In this document: positions 1-6,317 of the stretch, in pieces
Layout of the letters: every line of letters starts with the position of its first letter
Position numbering within the stretch: position 1 is the first letter of the stretch
Assembly: GCA_003695725.1 (NCBI GenBank)
Contig: RFHX01000153.1
Location: 1-8,514 of the forward strand
From: J061 sp003695725 [NCBI: Candidatus Schekmanbacteria bacterium]
GTDB taxonomy: Bacteria; Schekmanbacteria; GWA2-38-11
Reading direction: 5' to 3'
Length of the DNA: 8,514 bases
Notes under the pieces: model-generated
What the model was told of the DNA's origin: nothing
Seen by the model: only the letters and a program-made list of their open reading frames with translations
Databases searched by the model: none
Made by a program: the position numbers and the translations under genes

Positions 1-298
1 CTCTATTATAACTGTAATGGAATTTGTTAAAAAGGAGAGTTTTATATTTCATCCTTCTTTTATGCTATTTGGCAAAATTCAAATCAGTACATATTCTTTG
101 TCTCAATCATAACAAATAACAGGAGCTGACTTCTATCCGCTCTTTTGCCATCTGATATCTTGACAGGCATATTTAGCATAATGCCCTCTTTTCATTTGGA
201 AATTCTACTCAAAACAGAAAATTTCAAAATAGGGAATCTTCCTCCTAAGGTAAGTTTTAATCGATTCAGGAAAGCAGTATAATTAAATGAAAGAGCAT
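1..298. other. AT-rich region without a convincing gene
   Basis: No frame carries a recognisable protein. A plus-strand frame open from base 2 stops at 110-112 after about 36 codons and resembles nothing I know. A TTGACA at 160-165 has no suitable -10 at 16-18 bp. GGCAT (166-170) and ATGCC (181-185) form a 5-bp inverted repeat with a 10-nt loop, too weak to call a terminator. The stretch may be the intergenic tail of an upstream neighbour, or part of an interspersed repeat that cannot be recognised from one copy. Confidence 0.5.
84..179 (-). CDS. Doubtful 31-residue small ORF
   Basis: A minus-strand ATG at 179-177 is preceded by GAGGG (complement of 184-188) at a short 4-nt spacing and opens a 31-codon frame ending in TGA. 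The product begins MLNMPVKISDGKRADRSQ and ends LFVMIETKNMY. It has a basic middle and a short hydrophobic patch (LLLFVM), which is too short for a confident membrane segment. I do not recognise it. It lies in the same direction as the CbiX-like gene but beyond that gene's terminator, so it would need its own promoter, and I see no good one. It could equally be chance or part of a non-coding repeat. Confidence 0.15.
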   Translation of the reverse strand: MLNMPVKISDGKRADRSQLLLFVMIETKNMY

Positions 299-331
299 AA
301 AAAAAGCAGAGAGGGTTAGATACCTCCCTGC
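299..331 (-). terminator. Rho-independent terminator of the CbiX-like gene
   Basis: Read on the minus strand, GCAGGGAGG (complement of 323-331) pairs with CCTCTCTGC (complement of 306-314) in a 9-bp GC-rich stem with one G-T wobble. The loop is 8 nt, and seven T residues (complement of 299-305) follow directly. It lies about 20 nt past the TAG stop of the minus-strand chelatase gene, the expected place for an intrinsic terminator. Confidence 0.87.
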
Positions 332-350
332 CTTAAATATGTGGACAAGT

Positions 351-842
351 CTATTCGTCTCCAATTGATTTATCAATCTTCTTGATCAATATCTCTGCTA
401 AAAGATTCTTTATTTCATCATCCCCCGGCTCCAAATAGGAAACATCTGCATTTGGATTTTTTGCCTTTGCTTTTTCAACGATTTGCGGAATATCAACAAC
501 CGAATGTTTACTTTTGACATTAAAAAGAGGAATTACTAATACCTTTTCTGCTCCATTCTTTAGAGCATTCTCCACAGCTTCAGGAATCGAAGGACCGCAA
601 AAACTCATATATCCTGCTTCAATGGATTGATATTCTCTTTTTTCCTTAATCTTTTCAATCAAATCTTCAACATCATATTTAAAAGGGTCTGTTTCCCTTG
701 TGCGCGGCAAATCACGGGTATTATTGGAAAGTACTTCTATATGTGATTCAGCCATTTCAAATGCTTCTTTATTTTCCTCTATATAATCAAGAGGCACATC
801 TCCATGACAGGCAATGATAACTCCAACTTTCTTTTTGCTCAT
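351..842 (-). CDS. CbiX/SirB-like single-domain tetrapyrrole chelatase
   Basis: This 163-residue protein looks like a class II chelatase of the CbiX/SirB/CfbA family, cytoplasmic enzymes that insert Co, Fe or Ni into sirohydrochlorin. Visible marks are the N-terminal beta strand with HG (VGVIIACHGD, His13) and the segment around residues 83-118: GPSIPEAVENALKNGAEKVLVIPLF, then KHSVVDIP with His113. These two His are the expected metal-insertion residues. Residues 43-66 (RDLPRTRETDPFKYDVEDLIEKI) are longer than in minimal CbiXS and recall the PRT-x-DPF/Y segment of ferrochelatase-like proteins. One domain implies a working dimer. The start is backed by AAGGAGAA (complement of 850-857) 7 nt upstream. 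No other cobalamin, siroheme or F430 gene is adjacent, so the metal and pathway are open. Confidence 0.72.
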   Translation of the reverse strand: MSKKKVGVIIACHGDVPLDYIEENKEAFEMAESHIEVLSNNTRDLPRTRETDPFKYDVEDLIEKIKEKREYQSIEAGYMSFCGPSIPEAVENALKNGAEKVLVIPLFNVKSKHSVVDIPQIVEKAKAKNPNADVSYLEPGDDEIKNLLAEILIKKIDKSIGDE

Positions 843-897
843 CTGAATTTTCTCCTTTTTTTACCTTTTGATTTAATAATCTTAATGTATCGAGGTG

Positions 898-931
898 CTT
901 ATATAATATTTATTGATTTCTGCAAGTCCAA
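898..931 (-). promoter_or_regulatory. Candidate sigma-70 promoter for the CbiX-like gene
   Basis: On the minus strand TTGGAC (complement of 926-931) is followed after 17 bp by TATTAT (complement of 903-908). An overlapping alternative is TTGCAG (920-925), 16 bp, TATAAG (898-903). Each -10 matches the consensus at five of six bases and each -35 at three. Either would give a leader of about 50 nt before the ATG at 842. AT-rich DNA yields such matches by chance, hence the moderate score. Confidence 0.4.
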
Positions 932-985
932 TTTAAAATCCCCTATTCTACAAAGAGTTACAATTTCAATCCTATCTCTAATTTC

Positions 986-1014
986 TTGACTAAATGATTT
1001 CATTTTTTTATTTC
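986..1014 (+). promoter_or_regulatory. Weak candidate promoter for the five-gene operon
   Basis: TTGACT (986-991) is a good -35 element (five of six). The only hexamer at 17 bp is TATTTC (1009-1014), matching at three positions. It lies 38 bp upstream of the first operon gene. The poor -10 means that it may need an activator, use another sigma factor, or be spurious. Confidence 0.28.
992..1005. promoter_or_regulatory. Small inverted repeat, possible operator
   Basis: AAATGA-TT-TCATTT has perfect 6-bp arms around a 2-bp spacer. It sits in the -35/-10 spacer of the candidate promoter upstream of the operon. A further ATCATTT occurs at 1021-1027. A dimeric repressor could bind here, but no regulator gene is present in the window and AT-rich DNA makes such palindromes fairly common. 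Confidence 0.25.
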
Positions 1015-1051
1015 AAATACATCATTTCTAATTCAAAAAAAGGGAGATGAT

Positions 1052-1663
1052 ATGAAAAAGGTAAGTGTATCCCCAAATGAATTTCGGTGGTTTAAATTAT
1101 ATCTTCCAATCCCAATGGGATGCTGCATCATCACCACCGTCAATGAAAAAGGACAAATAAACGCCGCTCCCTTTGCAATGTGCTTTCCGTGGAACAACAG
1201 CGAAGAAAATCCACAGCTTATCGTTATGGCGTACAAGGGATGGCACACATCCCAAAATATCGAAAAAACTGGCGAATTTGTAGTCAATTGGCCAGAAGCC
1301 AAGCTCATTAAAGAAACGATGATTACAGGACGCCATTATGATGAAGGAGTAAATGAGCTTGAAAAGGCCGGTCTAACTGCAATCCCGGCACAGAAGGTAA
1401 AACCGCCGCGCATCGAAGAATGCGTAGGACATTACGAATGCACGCTCGACAGAATTATACCAATGGGAAAGTCAGGATATCACATAATAGGCAATGTAGT
1501 TGATATATCTATAAATGAAAATATAGTCAATATGACGCGGGAAGAGAAACTAAAAAACATAAAACTTCAGATTGGATTCGGAGGACCTGTAGGTGAAAAC
1601 TACTATTTCTTCGGCATCCCATCTGATGAAATTGTAAAGGCATATTACAATGAAGAAAATTAA
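1052..1663 (+). CDS. Flavin reductase-like FMN-binding protein (DIM6/NTAB type)
   Basis: The 203-residue protein has the split-barrel flavin-reductase-like fold, which binds FMN and usually passes electrons from NAD(P)H to flavin or a partner. Visible family marks are PMGCCIITTVNEKGQINAAPFAM (residues 21-43, the flavin-facing strands), the P-x-x-IV pattern at residues 54-58, GWHTSQNIEKTGEFVVNWP (63-81), the common (K/H)-T-x-x-N-I-x-x-T-G-E-F-V-V-N signature, and KPPRIEEC (117-124). There is no signal peptide, so it should be cytoplasmic. GGGAG at 1042-1046 lies 5 nt before the ATG. It is the first gene of the operon and its last 14 bp overlap the thiamine diphosphate enzyme gene, suggesting translational coupling. 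Many members are not true flavin reductases, so the substrate is open. Extra cysteines (24, 25, 44) may be of interest. Confidence 0.8.
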   Translation: MKKVSVSPNEFRWFKLYLPIPMGCCIITTVNEKGQINAAPFAMCFPWNNSEENPQLIVMAYKGWHTSQNIEKTGEFVVNWPEAKLIKETMITGRHYDEGVNELEKAGLTAIPAQKVKPPRIEECVGHYECTLDRIIPMGKSGYHIIGNVVDISINENIVNMTREEKLKNIKLQIGFGGPVGENYYFFGIPSDEIVKAYYNEEN

Positions 1664-3275
1664 AACTCCTCGATTGGTTTTAAAGTCACTTGCGAATAAT
1701 GGTGTTACAGAAATCTTTCATCTGCCGGGAAGCTCAATTGCTCCTATTTACGGAGCAATTGAAGGAAAAAGCCGAATAAAGCCTATTCTCTTAAAACATG
1801 AACAGGCGGCATGCTTTGCTGCAACAGGCTACGCCCTTACTACAAATAAGCCCGGTATATGTATGGTTATGGGAGGTCCCGGAATAACAAATCTCGTTTC
1901 AGCAGTTGCAGAGTGCTATTATCAGTCTGTGCCTCTTGTTTTTATCACTGTTGACCATCCTCGAGAAAATCTGGGCAGCGAAGGATTCCACGAAATCGAC
2001 TCTTTCACAATGCTTTCACCGATTACAAAAAAGATTATTACCCCCAAAAAAGCATCAGATGTGGAGAAGTCTGTAGCTGACGCAATTTCAATTGCGTCGA
2101 GCGGGCGTCCCGGACCGGTTTATCTCAATATACCGAACACAATAATAGATGAATCTGCGCCCTTTAAAAACATAAGGATAAAGAACAAAACAGCAAAACC
2201 GTCAGCAGCACAAATCGCAAAATCAGTTGAAATGATCAAAAGAGCTGAAAATCCTATGCTCTTTTTGGGAAGCGGTGTAATAAGAAGCAGTGCAGAAGAA
2301 GAGCTCAAAAAATTCATAAAACTAACAGGAATTCCAGCCCTATCATCACTTGGCGGAAGAAACTCGTTGCCCCCCGACTTTCCTCTTTCAATAGGTATGC
2401 CTCCTTACACATTCAATACAGACATCATAAATAGGGCTGATTTATTCATTGCCTTGGGTGCTCGCCTAAATCCAGTTAACTTACGAATGGGAATGTTGAA
2501 ACTTCCTGAAAAAATAATTCGAGTTGATATCGACAATGAAAATCCCCGATTCAGAAAAGCAAATCTCTATATAAAAGCAGATATCAAAGAATTTCTGAAT
2601 GCAATAAATAAAAAGGTTGCATCGATGAGCAAAGATTTTCCCATTGCTTCCGGAAAAAAGATCTATGAAGAATACCAAAAAGCGTACAACTCTTATAAAA
2701 ATGAAGAATATAAAAAATTGAAGAAGGATAAAAGTACACTCACATCAAAAAGATTTTTGCTCGAGCTTTCAGATTTTATAAAAGATAAAAAAGCGAGCTT
2801 CTTTACTGATTCAATATGGATTCCATATTCTCACCTTATGCCCGAGATGAAACATAAACGCGCATTTTTTTCTACTCGCTCATTTGGTTGTCTCGGATTT
2901 GCGCTTCCAGCGGCAATTGGAGCCTCTTTCTCACAAAAAGATAGAAAAATCATAAGTCTTTCAGGCGATGGTGGCTTTATGTTCAACTGTCAGGATTTAT
3001 CCACAGCCGCAGATTATCGATTGAAAAACTTCGTTCAGATTATCCTCAACAACAATGGATATTCTTCTCTCAATTATCTTGCAAATATGAAGTATCGGAA
3101 ACAGGATGATTATTATATGTGGAAGAAAATTGATTTTTCCGCACTGTCAAAATCTATGGGCGTCAAACCAATAGAAATCAAATCTCCATCAGGAATAAAA
3201 AAGGCATTAAAGAAGGTCTTTTCTGAAAATGGTCCACATCTCATAAATGTTATTACGAAGGAAAAAGGAGTCTAA
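1650..3275 (+). CDS. Thiamine diphosphate-dependent enzyme, acetolactate synthase-like
   Basis: The 541-residue protein has the three-domain layout of the acetolactate synthase/benzoylformate decarboxylase superfamily. The N-terminal Pyr domain (about 1-165) carries the catalytic Glu51 in KHEQAA, GGPGITNLVSAVAE (75-88) and GRPGPVYLNIP (152-162). The central domain (about 185-320) includes LFLGSGVIRSS and ADLFIALGARL. The C-terminal PP domain has GCLGFALPAAIGA, with Leu415 where acetolactate synthases have the Met that bends the cofactor, and the metal/diphosphate motif GDGGFM (439-444) to NNN (467-469), with Asp440 and Asn467. FHE (113-115) replaces the usual FQE. AAAGG at 1636-1640 lies 9 nt before the ATG. 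No regulatory small subunit follows, so branched-chain amino acid synthesis is unlikely. The reaction probably makes or breaks a C-C bond beside a carbonyl. Cyclic 1,2-dione hydrolysis, decarboxylation and carboligation are all possible. Confidence 0.85.
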   Translation: MKKIKTPRLVLKSLANNGVTEIFHLPGSSIAPIYGAIEGKSRIKPILLKHEQAACFAATGYALTTNKPGICMVMGGPGITNLVSAVAECYYQSVPLVFITVDHPRENLGSEGFHEIDSFTMLSPITKKIITPKKASDVEKSVADAISIASSGRPGPVYLNIPNTIIDESAPFKNIRIKNKTAKPSAAQIAKSVEMIKRAENPMLFLGSGVIRSSAEEELKKFIKLTGIPALSSLGGRNSLPPDFPLSIGMPPYTFNTDIINRADLFIALGARLNPVNLRMGMLKLPEKIIRVDIDNENPRFRKANLYIKADIKEFLNAINKKVASMSKDFPIASGKKIYEEYQKAYNSYKNEEYKKLKKDKSTLTSKRFLLELSDFIKDKKASFFTDSIWIPYSHLMPEMKHKRAFFSTRSFGCLGFALPAAIGASFSQKDRKIISLSGDGGFMFNCQDLSTAADYRLKNFVQIILNNNGYSSLNYLANMKYRKQDDYYMWKKIDFSALSKSMGVKPIEIKSPSGIKKALKKVFSENGPHLINVITKEKGV

Positions 3276-3295
3276 AAATATCTTTTCAGTGTTAT

Positions 3296-3302
3296 GGAAG
3301 GA
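3296..3302 (+). promoter_or_regulatory. Ribosome binding site deciding a TTG start
   Basis: GGAAGGA lies 5 nt upstream of the TTG at 3308-3310. The nearby ATG at 3294 is out of frame and meets a stop after five codons. No in-frame ATG lies near the start of the open frame, so the TTG is the best start for the fused flavoprotein. Confidence 0.7.
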
Positions 3303-3307
3303 TTGTT

Positions 3308-4243
3308 TTGAAAAACTTTGAATTTGATGAAAAGGCGAAAGAGCTTCTTCAAAGGATTTTAGCTATTTGGCCCTCTATTGTTCGCAACTCATGGAAGGAA
3401 AAGATTCTTTCCTACACAAAACTTATAGCATATGAAAACAATGCAGATGTCATAACAGAAGAAATTCTTTTCAGCGGAGCAGTAAAAGCCCTACCAAAAT
3501 CCTATGAACCACTTCTTCTTAGAGTAAAGGCGCCCCAAGAATTTGAGCGCAAGAAACAGGCACAGGAAAAAGTCGATGAAAACAAATGGCTCATAGAAGT
3601 AAAGAGATGGCACAGAGAAGATGACCCTACGGAACCAAAACCATCAAAAAATCCATCTGAGCAGAGGATTGTCGCTATTCTTACAAGTCCAAGAAAAGGA
3701 GGAAATACAGAAATTCTTCTCGACACCTTCTTAGAAGGAGCAAAATCAGAGGGTGCAAATATTGAAAAATTCTTTCTTCAGAAAATGAAAATATCCCCCT
3801 GCATAGGCTGTATGAAATGCAAAGACGAGGAGATACCCGAACTTTGCATCTTACGTGATGATATGACGCCAATCTATCACTCCTTTATCGAAGCAGACAG
3901 TGTTGTCCTTGCTTTCCCTATATACACAGGAAGAGAATGCTCCATAACTTCGGTCTTTTTTGATCGTCTTGATGCTCTTCGTTCACCTCTTCACTTTCCT
4001 AAGCTCAAAGAGCAAAAACGCGGTGCAATAATAGGCACATGGGGATGGCCTAGTAATGATGCATACAACCATATCATTGAATTTCAGGTCATACTCCTGA
4101 AGCTTTTTCAGGTCATAACAACAGAAATTATTACTGCCTGTGGTTTTTGGGGTGAATACTATAAAAAAGGGATAATCAGAAAAGACGAAAAAGGACTTGC
4201 TATTGCCTATGAAGCAGGAAAAGAATTTGTAACACCCCTGTAA
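3308..4243 (+). CDS. PCP-reductase-like domain fused to iron-sulfur flavodoxin reductase
   Basis: This 311-residue protein has two parts. Residues 5-62 follow the PCP_red pattern (named after the C-terminal piece of protochlorophyllide reductase subunits): alternating helix residues, WPSIVRNSWKEKI, then ADVITEEILFSGAVKAL. A charged linker, about 75-117, follows. Residues 119-300 form an NADPH-dependent FMN reductase/flavodoxin domain with the FMN phosphate loop SPRKGGNT (127-134), PIYTG (204-208) and GTWGW (243-247). Four cysteines (165, 168, 171, 180) in a C-x2-C-x2-C-x8-C array recall the compact cluster motif of archaeal-type iron-sulfur flavoprotein Isf, so a [4Fe-4S] centre next to FMN is plausible. 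It probably relays electrons in the cytoplasm, perhaps to the Mo/W enzyme encoded 53 bp downstream. The start is a TTG with a strong ribosome site. The N-terminal domain call is less sure than the flavodoxin call. Confidence 0.75.
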   Translation: MKNFEFDEKAKELLQRILAIWPSIVRNSWKEKILSYTKLIAYENNADVITEEILFSGAVKALPKSYEPLLLRVKAPQEFERKKQAQEKVDENKWLIEVKRWHREDDPTEPKPSKNPSEQRIVAILTSPRKGGNTEILLDTFLEGAKSEGANIEKFFLQKMKISPCIGCMKCKDEEIPELCILRDDMTPIYHSFIEADSVVLAFPIYTGRECSITSVFFDRLDALRSPLHFPKLKEQKRGAIIGTWGWPSNDAYNHIIEFQVILLKLFQVITTEIITACGFWGEYYKKGIIRKDEKGLAIAYEAGKEFVTPL

Positions 4244-4285
4244 AAGCCACAATGGCAGGCAAAAGCGCTCGTCAGACACATAGTC

Positions 4286-4291
4286 GAGGAG
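4286..4291 (+). promoter_or_regulatory. Ribosome binding site choosing the start at 4297
   Basis: GAGGAG lies 5 nt before the ATG at 4297. An earlier in-frame ATG at 4252 would add 15 residues (MAGKSARQTHSRGDN) but has no comparable site upstream, and the family normally begins just ahead of the first cluster cysteine. The later start is therefore preferred. Confidence 0.75.
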
Positions 4292-4296
4292 ACAAT

Positions 4297-6312
4297 ATGG
4301 AAAAGATTGAAAAAATAAAAACTGTATGTGGAATATGTGTTGACAACTGCGGAATGGAAATAGAAAAATCAGGAGACAAAATAACGAAGATAAGCGGTCT
4401 CAAAGAGCATCCCTTCAGTAAAGGGAAGCTCTGCATAAGAGGTATGAATGCTCTCGACATAGCAAACAGTCCCTCAAGAATAAAAAAGCCGCTGATAAAG
4501 ATTAACGGCAAATTAACAGAGACAGATTGGGACGATGCAATCAACGAAGTATGCCGCCTTCTCGAAAAATTGAAGAACGATAAGGGACCACAATCCCTTG
4601 CCGTATATTTTGGTGACCCAATAATTTGTCAGGGCTTGACGCTTTATCTCCTTCGCCTCTTCTGTTATCTCTATGGCACTCCAAACCTTTGCTGTACCGG
4701 TTCAATCTGCAATATATCGAAAGTAATGGCTAATATGGTTACCTATGGAAGATGGACTTCCCCGCATTATGAGAAGACAGACTATATTATTCTATGGGGC
4801 ACAAATCCCTTAGTATCATCGCTTCGCACAAGGAATAGATTGCTCGAGGCAAAAAAAAGAGGAGCAAAAATCACAGTTATAGACCCAAGAATAACAGAAT
4901 CAGTAAAAATAGCTGACAAACATATTGCTCCAAAACCCGGCACAGACGGAGCGCTTGCCCTTGGAATGATAAAAACAATCATTGAAGAACGGATATTTGA
5001 TTTTGACTTTGTTGAAAGATATACAGTCGGATTCAATGAAATATTGGCATTGACAGGGAATATCAGTTTTGAAGAAATTGAATCGCTAACCGGGATATCA
5101 GCAGATGAAATAAAAGCACTTGCAAGAGAGTTTGCAATGATTGAAAAGGCATCAATTGAACAAGGAAGCTCTCTTGACCAGCATACCAATGGCAACCAAA
5201 CTGTGCGCGCCGTTGCTGTCCTTCTTTCAATAACAGGTAAAATCGACCGCGAAGGCTGCAATGTCTTTTTAAAAGTAGCCCCAACTTCACAGCCCTTGAC
5301 AAAAGATATGCCTCCTCTTTCCACACCTCCTGTTGGAACGAAAGAGCATCCAATATTTACAAGATATTTTAGGCAGGCACAAGCAATGACATTTCCGGAA
5401 TATTCTGAAAAGAAAGATAGCAATCAAATCAGAGGACTTATTGTTGACGGCAGCAATATCGCTCTTACTTGGCCAAACTCTGCAAAAACAGTGAATTTTC
5501 TGAAAGGCCTCGATTTTTTGGTTACCATAGACACAGTTATGTCTGAAACAGCAATGCTTTCCGATATTGTACTGCCTGCAGCCGGCTTTCTTGAAAGAGA
5601 CGAGCTTTCCATTCAACAGCCACTTTCATTGCAAAGAAAAGTCCTACAGATTGGCGAAGCAATGGCTGACAATCTCATATGGGAAAGGATATTCGACGGA
5701 CTTGGATTAAGAGACAAAATTCCATGGTCAAATATTGAAGAAGGAATTACATATCTCTTGAAGCCCACAGGAAAAACATATTACGATTTACTTGAATCGT
5801 CTCTCGATGAAAGTTTTCATACACCTGATATTGGAAAAAGTCTTGAAAATGGGTTTCCGACAAAATCCGGAAAAATTGAACTTTCATCTTCCATTTTCAA
5901 GGAAACAGGCTACTCACCCGTGCCGAAATTCGAATTGCCTGCAGAAATACCTGACAAGGAATATCCCTTTATTCTTACAACAGGAGGAAGAATTCCTCAA
6001 TTCAACCATTCACAATTCAGAAATATAGCATCTCTTAATAAGACAAACCCAATTCCTTCATTTGAAATAAATCCTGACGACGCAGAAGAGAGAGGAATAA
6101 GCAATGGTGATGAATGTTATCTTTCATCGAGAAGAGGAAAAATCAAAGTAAAAGCAAAAGTTACTGATAAAATAATGAAGGGAGTTATTCATATGCTTCA
6201 CGGCTGGAGTGAAGCTAATATAAATTTATTGACGGATATCGAGGCACGAGACCCAATATCTGGATTTCCTTCATTGAAATCACTTTCGTGCAGGGTTGAC
6301 AAGATAGGATAA
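4297..6312 (+). CDS. Molybdopterin/tungstopterin oxidoreductase, acetylene hydratase-like
   Basis: The 671-residue protein is a DMSO-reductase-superfamily catalytic subunit binding a bis-pterin guanine dinucleotide Mo or W cofactor. Its N terminus carries a [4Fe-4S] site: Cys11, 14, 18 and 46 (C-x2-C-x3-C-x27-C), followed by IRG. GTPNLCCTGSIC (127-138) places Cys138 as the likely metal ligand. Pterin-contact segments include WGTNPLVSS (167-175) and, in the middle, an EQGSSLDQHTNGNQT segment and an LPAAGFLERDE segment. The C-terminal dinucleotide-binding barrel has TTGGR, FNHSQFRN, HGWSEANINLLTD and DPISGFPSLK, as in acetylene hydratase and transhydroxylase relatives. No twin-arginine signal is present, so it should be cytoplasmic. 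The residue after the second cluster Cys is Val15, where acetylene hydratase has its catalytic Asp, so hydration of acetylene is unlikely. Electrons may come from the upstream flavoprotein. The substrate is unknown. Confidence 0.85.
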   Translation: MEKIEKIKTVCGICVDNCGMEIEKSGDKITKISGLKEHPFSKGKLCIRGMNALDIANSPSRIKKPLIKINGKLTETDWDDAINEVCRLLEKLKNDKGPQSLAVYFGDPIICQGLTLYLLRLFCYLYGTPNLCCTGSICNISKVMANMVTYGRWTSPHYEKTDYIILWGTNPLVSSLRTRNRLLEAKKRGAKITVIDPRITESVKIADKHIAPKPGTDGALALGMIKTIIEERIFDFDFVERYTVGFNEILALTGNISFEEIESLTGISADEIKALAREFAMIEKASIEQGSSLDQHTNGNQTVRAVAVLLSITGKIDREGCNVFLKVAPTSQPLTKDMPPLSTPPVGTKEHPIFTRYFRQAQAMTFPEYSEKKDSNQIRGLIVDGSNIALTWPNSAKTVNFLKGLDFLVTIDTVMSETAMLSDIVLPAAGFLERDELSIQQPLSLQRKVLQIGEAMADNLIWERIFDGLGLRDKIPWSNIEEGITYLLKPTGKTYYDLLESSLDESFHTPDIGKSLENGFPTKSGKIELSSSIFKETGYSPVPKFELPAEIPDKEYPFILTTGGRIPQFNHSQFRNIASLNKTNPIPSFEINPDDAEERGISNGDECYLSSRRGKIKVKAKVTDKIMKGVIHMLHGWSEANINLLTDIEARDPISGFPSLKSLSCRVDKIG

Positions 6313-6317
6313 GTAGA

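Noticed and set aside
2-112. Possible C-terminal end of an upstream plus-strand gene
   Set aside because: The frame is open for about 36 codons to a TAA, but it shows no recognisable motif and no terminator follows. It is too short to support.
160-182. TTGACA followed by CATAAT as a promoter
   Set aside because: The spacing is only 11 bp, too short for a sigma-70 promoter, and no plus-strand gene follows.
194-226. Imperfect AT-rich inverted repeat (TTTGGAAATT and AATTTCAAA)
   Set aside because: It has a bulge, a loop of about 15 nt, almost no G-C pairs and no U-tract, so it is likely chance in AT-rich DNA.
804-989. 61-codon plus-strand open frame overlapping the start of the chelatase gene
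   Set aside because: It is antisense to the chelatase start and its promoter region, is rich in Leu/Phe/Ile from AT-rich sequence, and has no ribosome site.
4252-4296. Upstream ATG adding 15 residues to the Mo/W enzyme
   Set aside because: It has no good ribosome site, and the extension is not typical of the family and is not a twin-arginine signal. GAGGAG supports the ATG at 4297.
4782-5423. 213-codon minus-strand open frame inside the Mo/W enzyme gene
   Set aside because: It lies wholly antisense to a well-supported gene, its protein is low in complexity and Ser-rich, and it resembles no family.
5792-6028. 78-codon plus-strand frame within the Mo/W enzyme gene
   Set aside because: It is an alternative frame of the conserved C-terminal domain, with no family resemblance.
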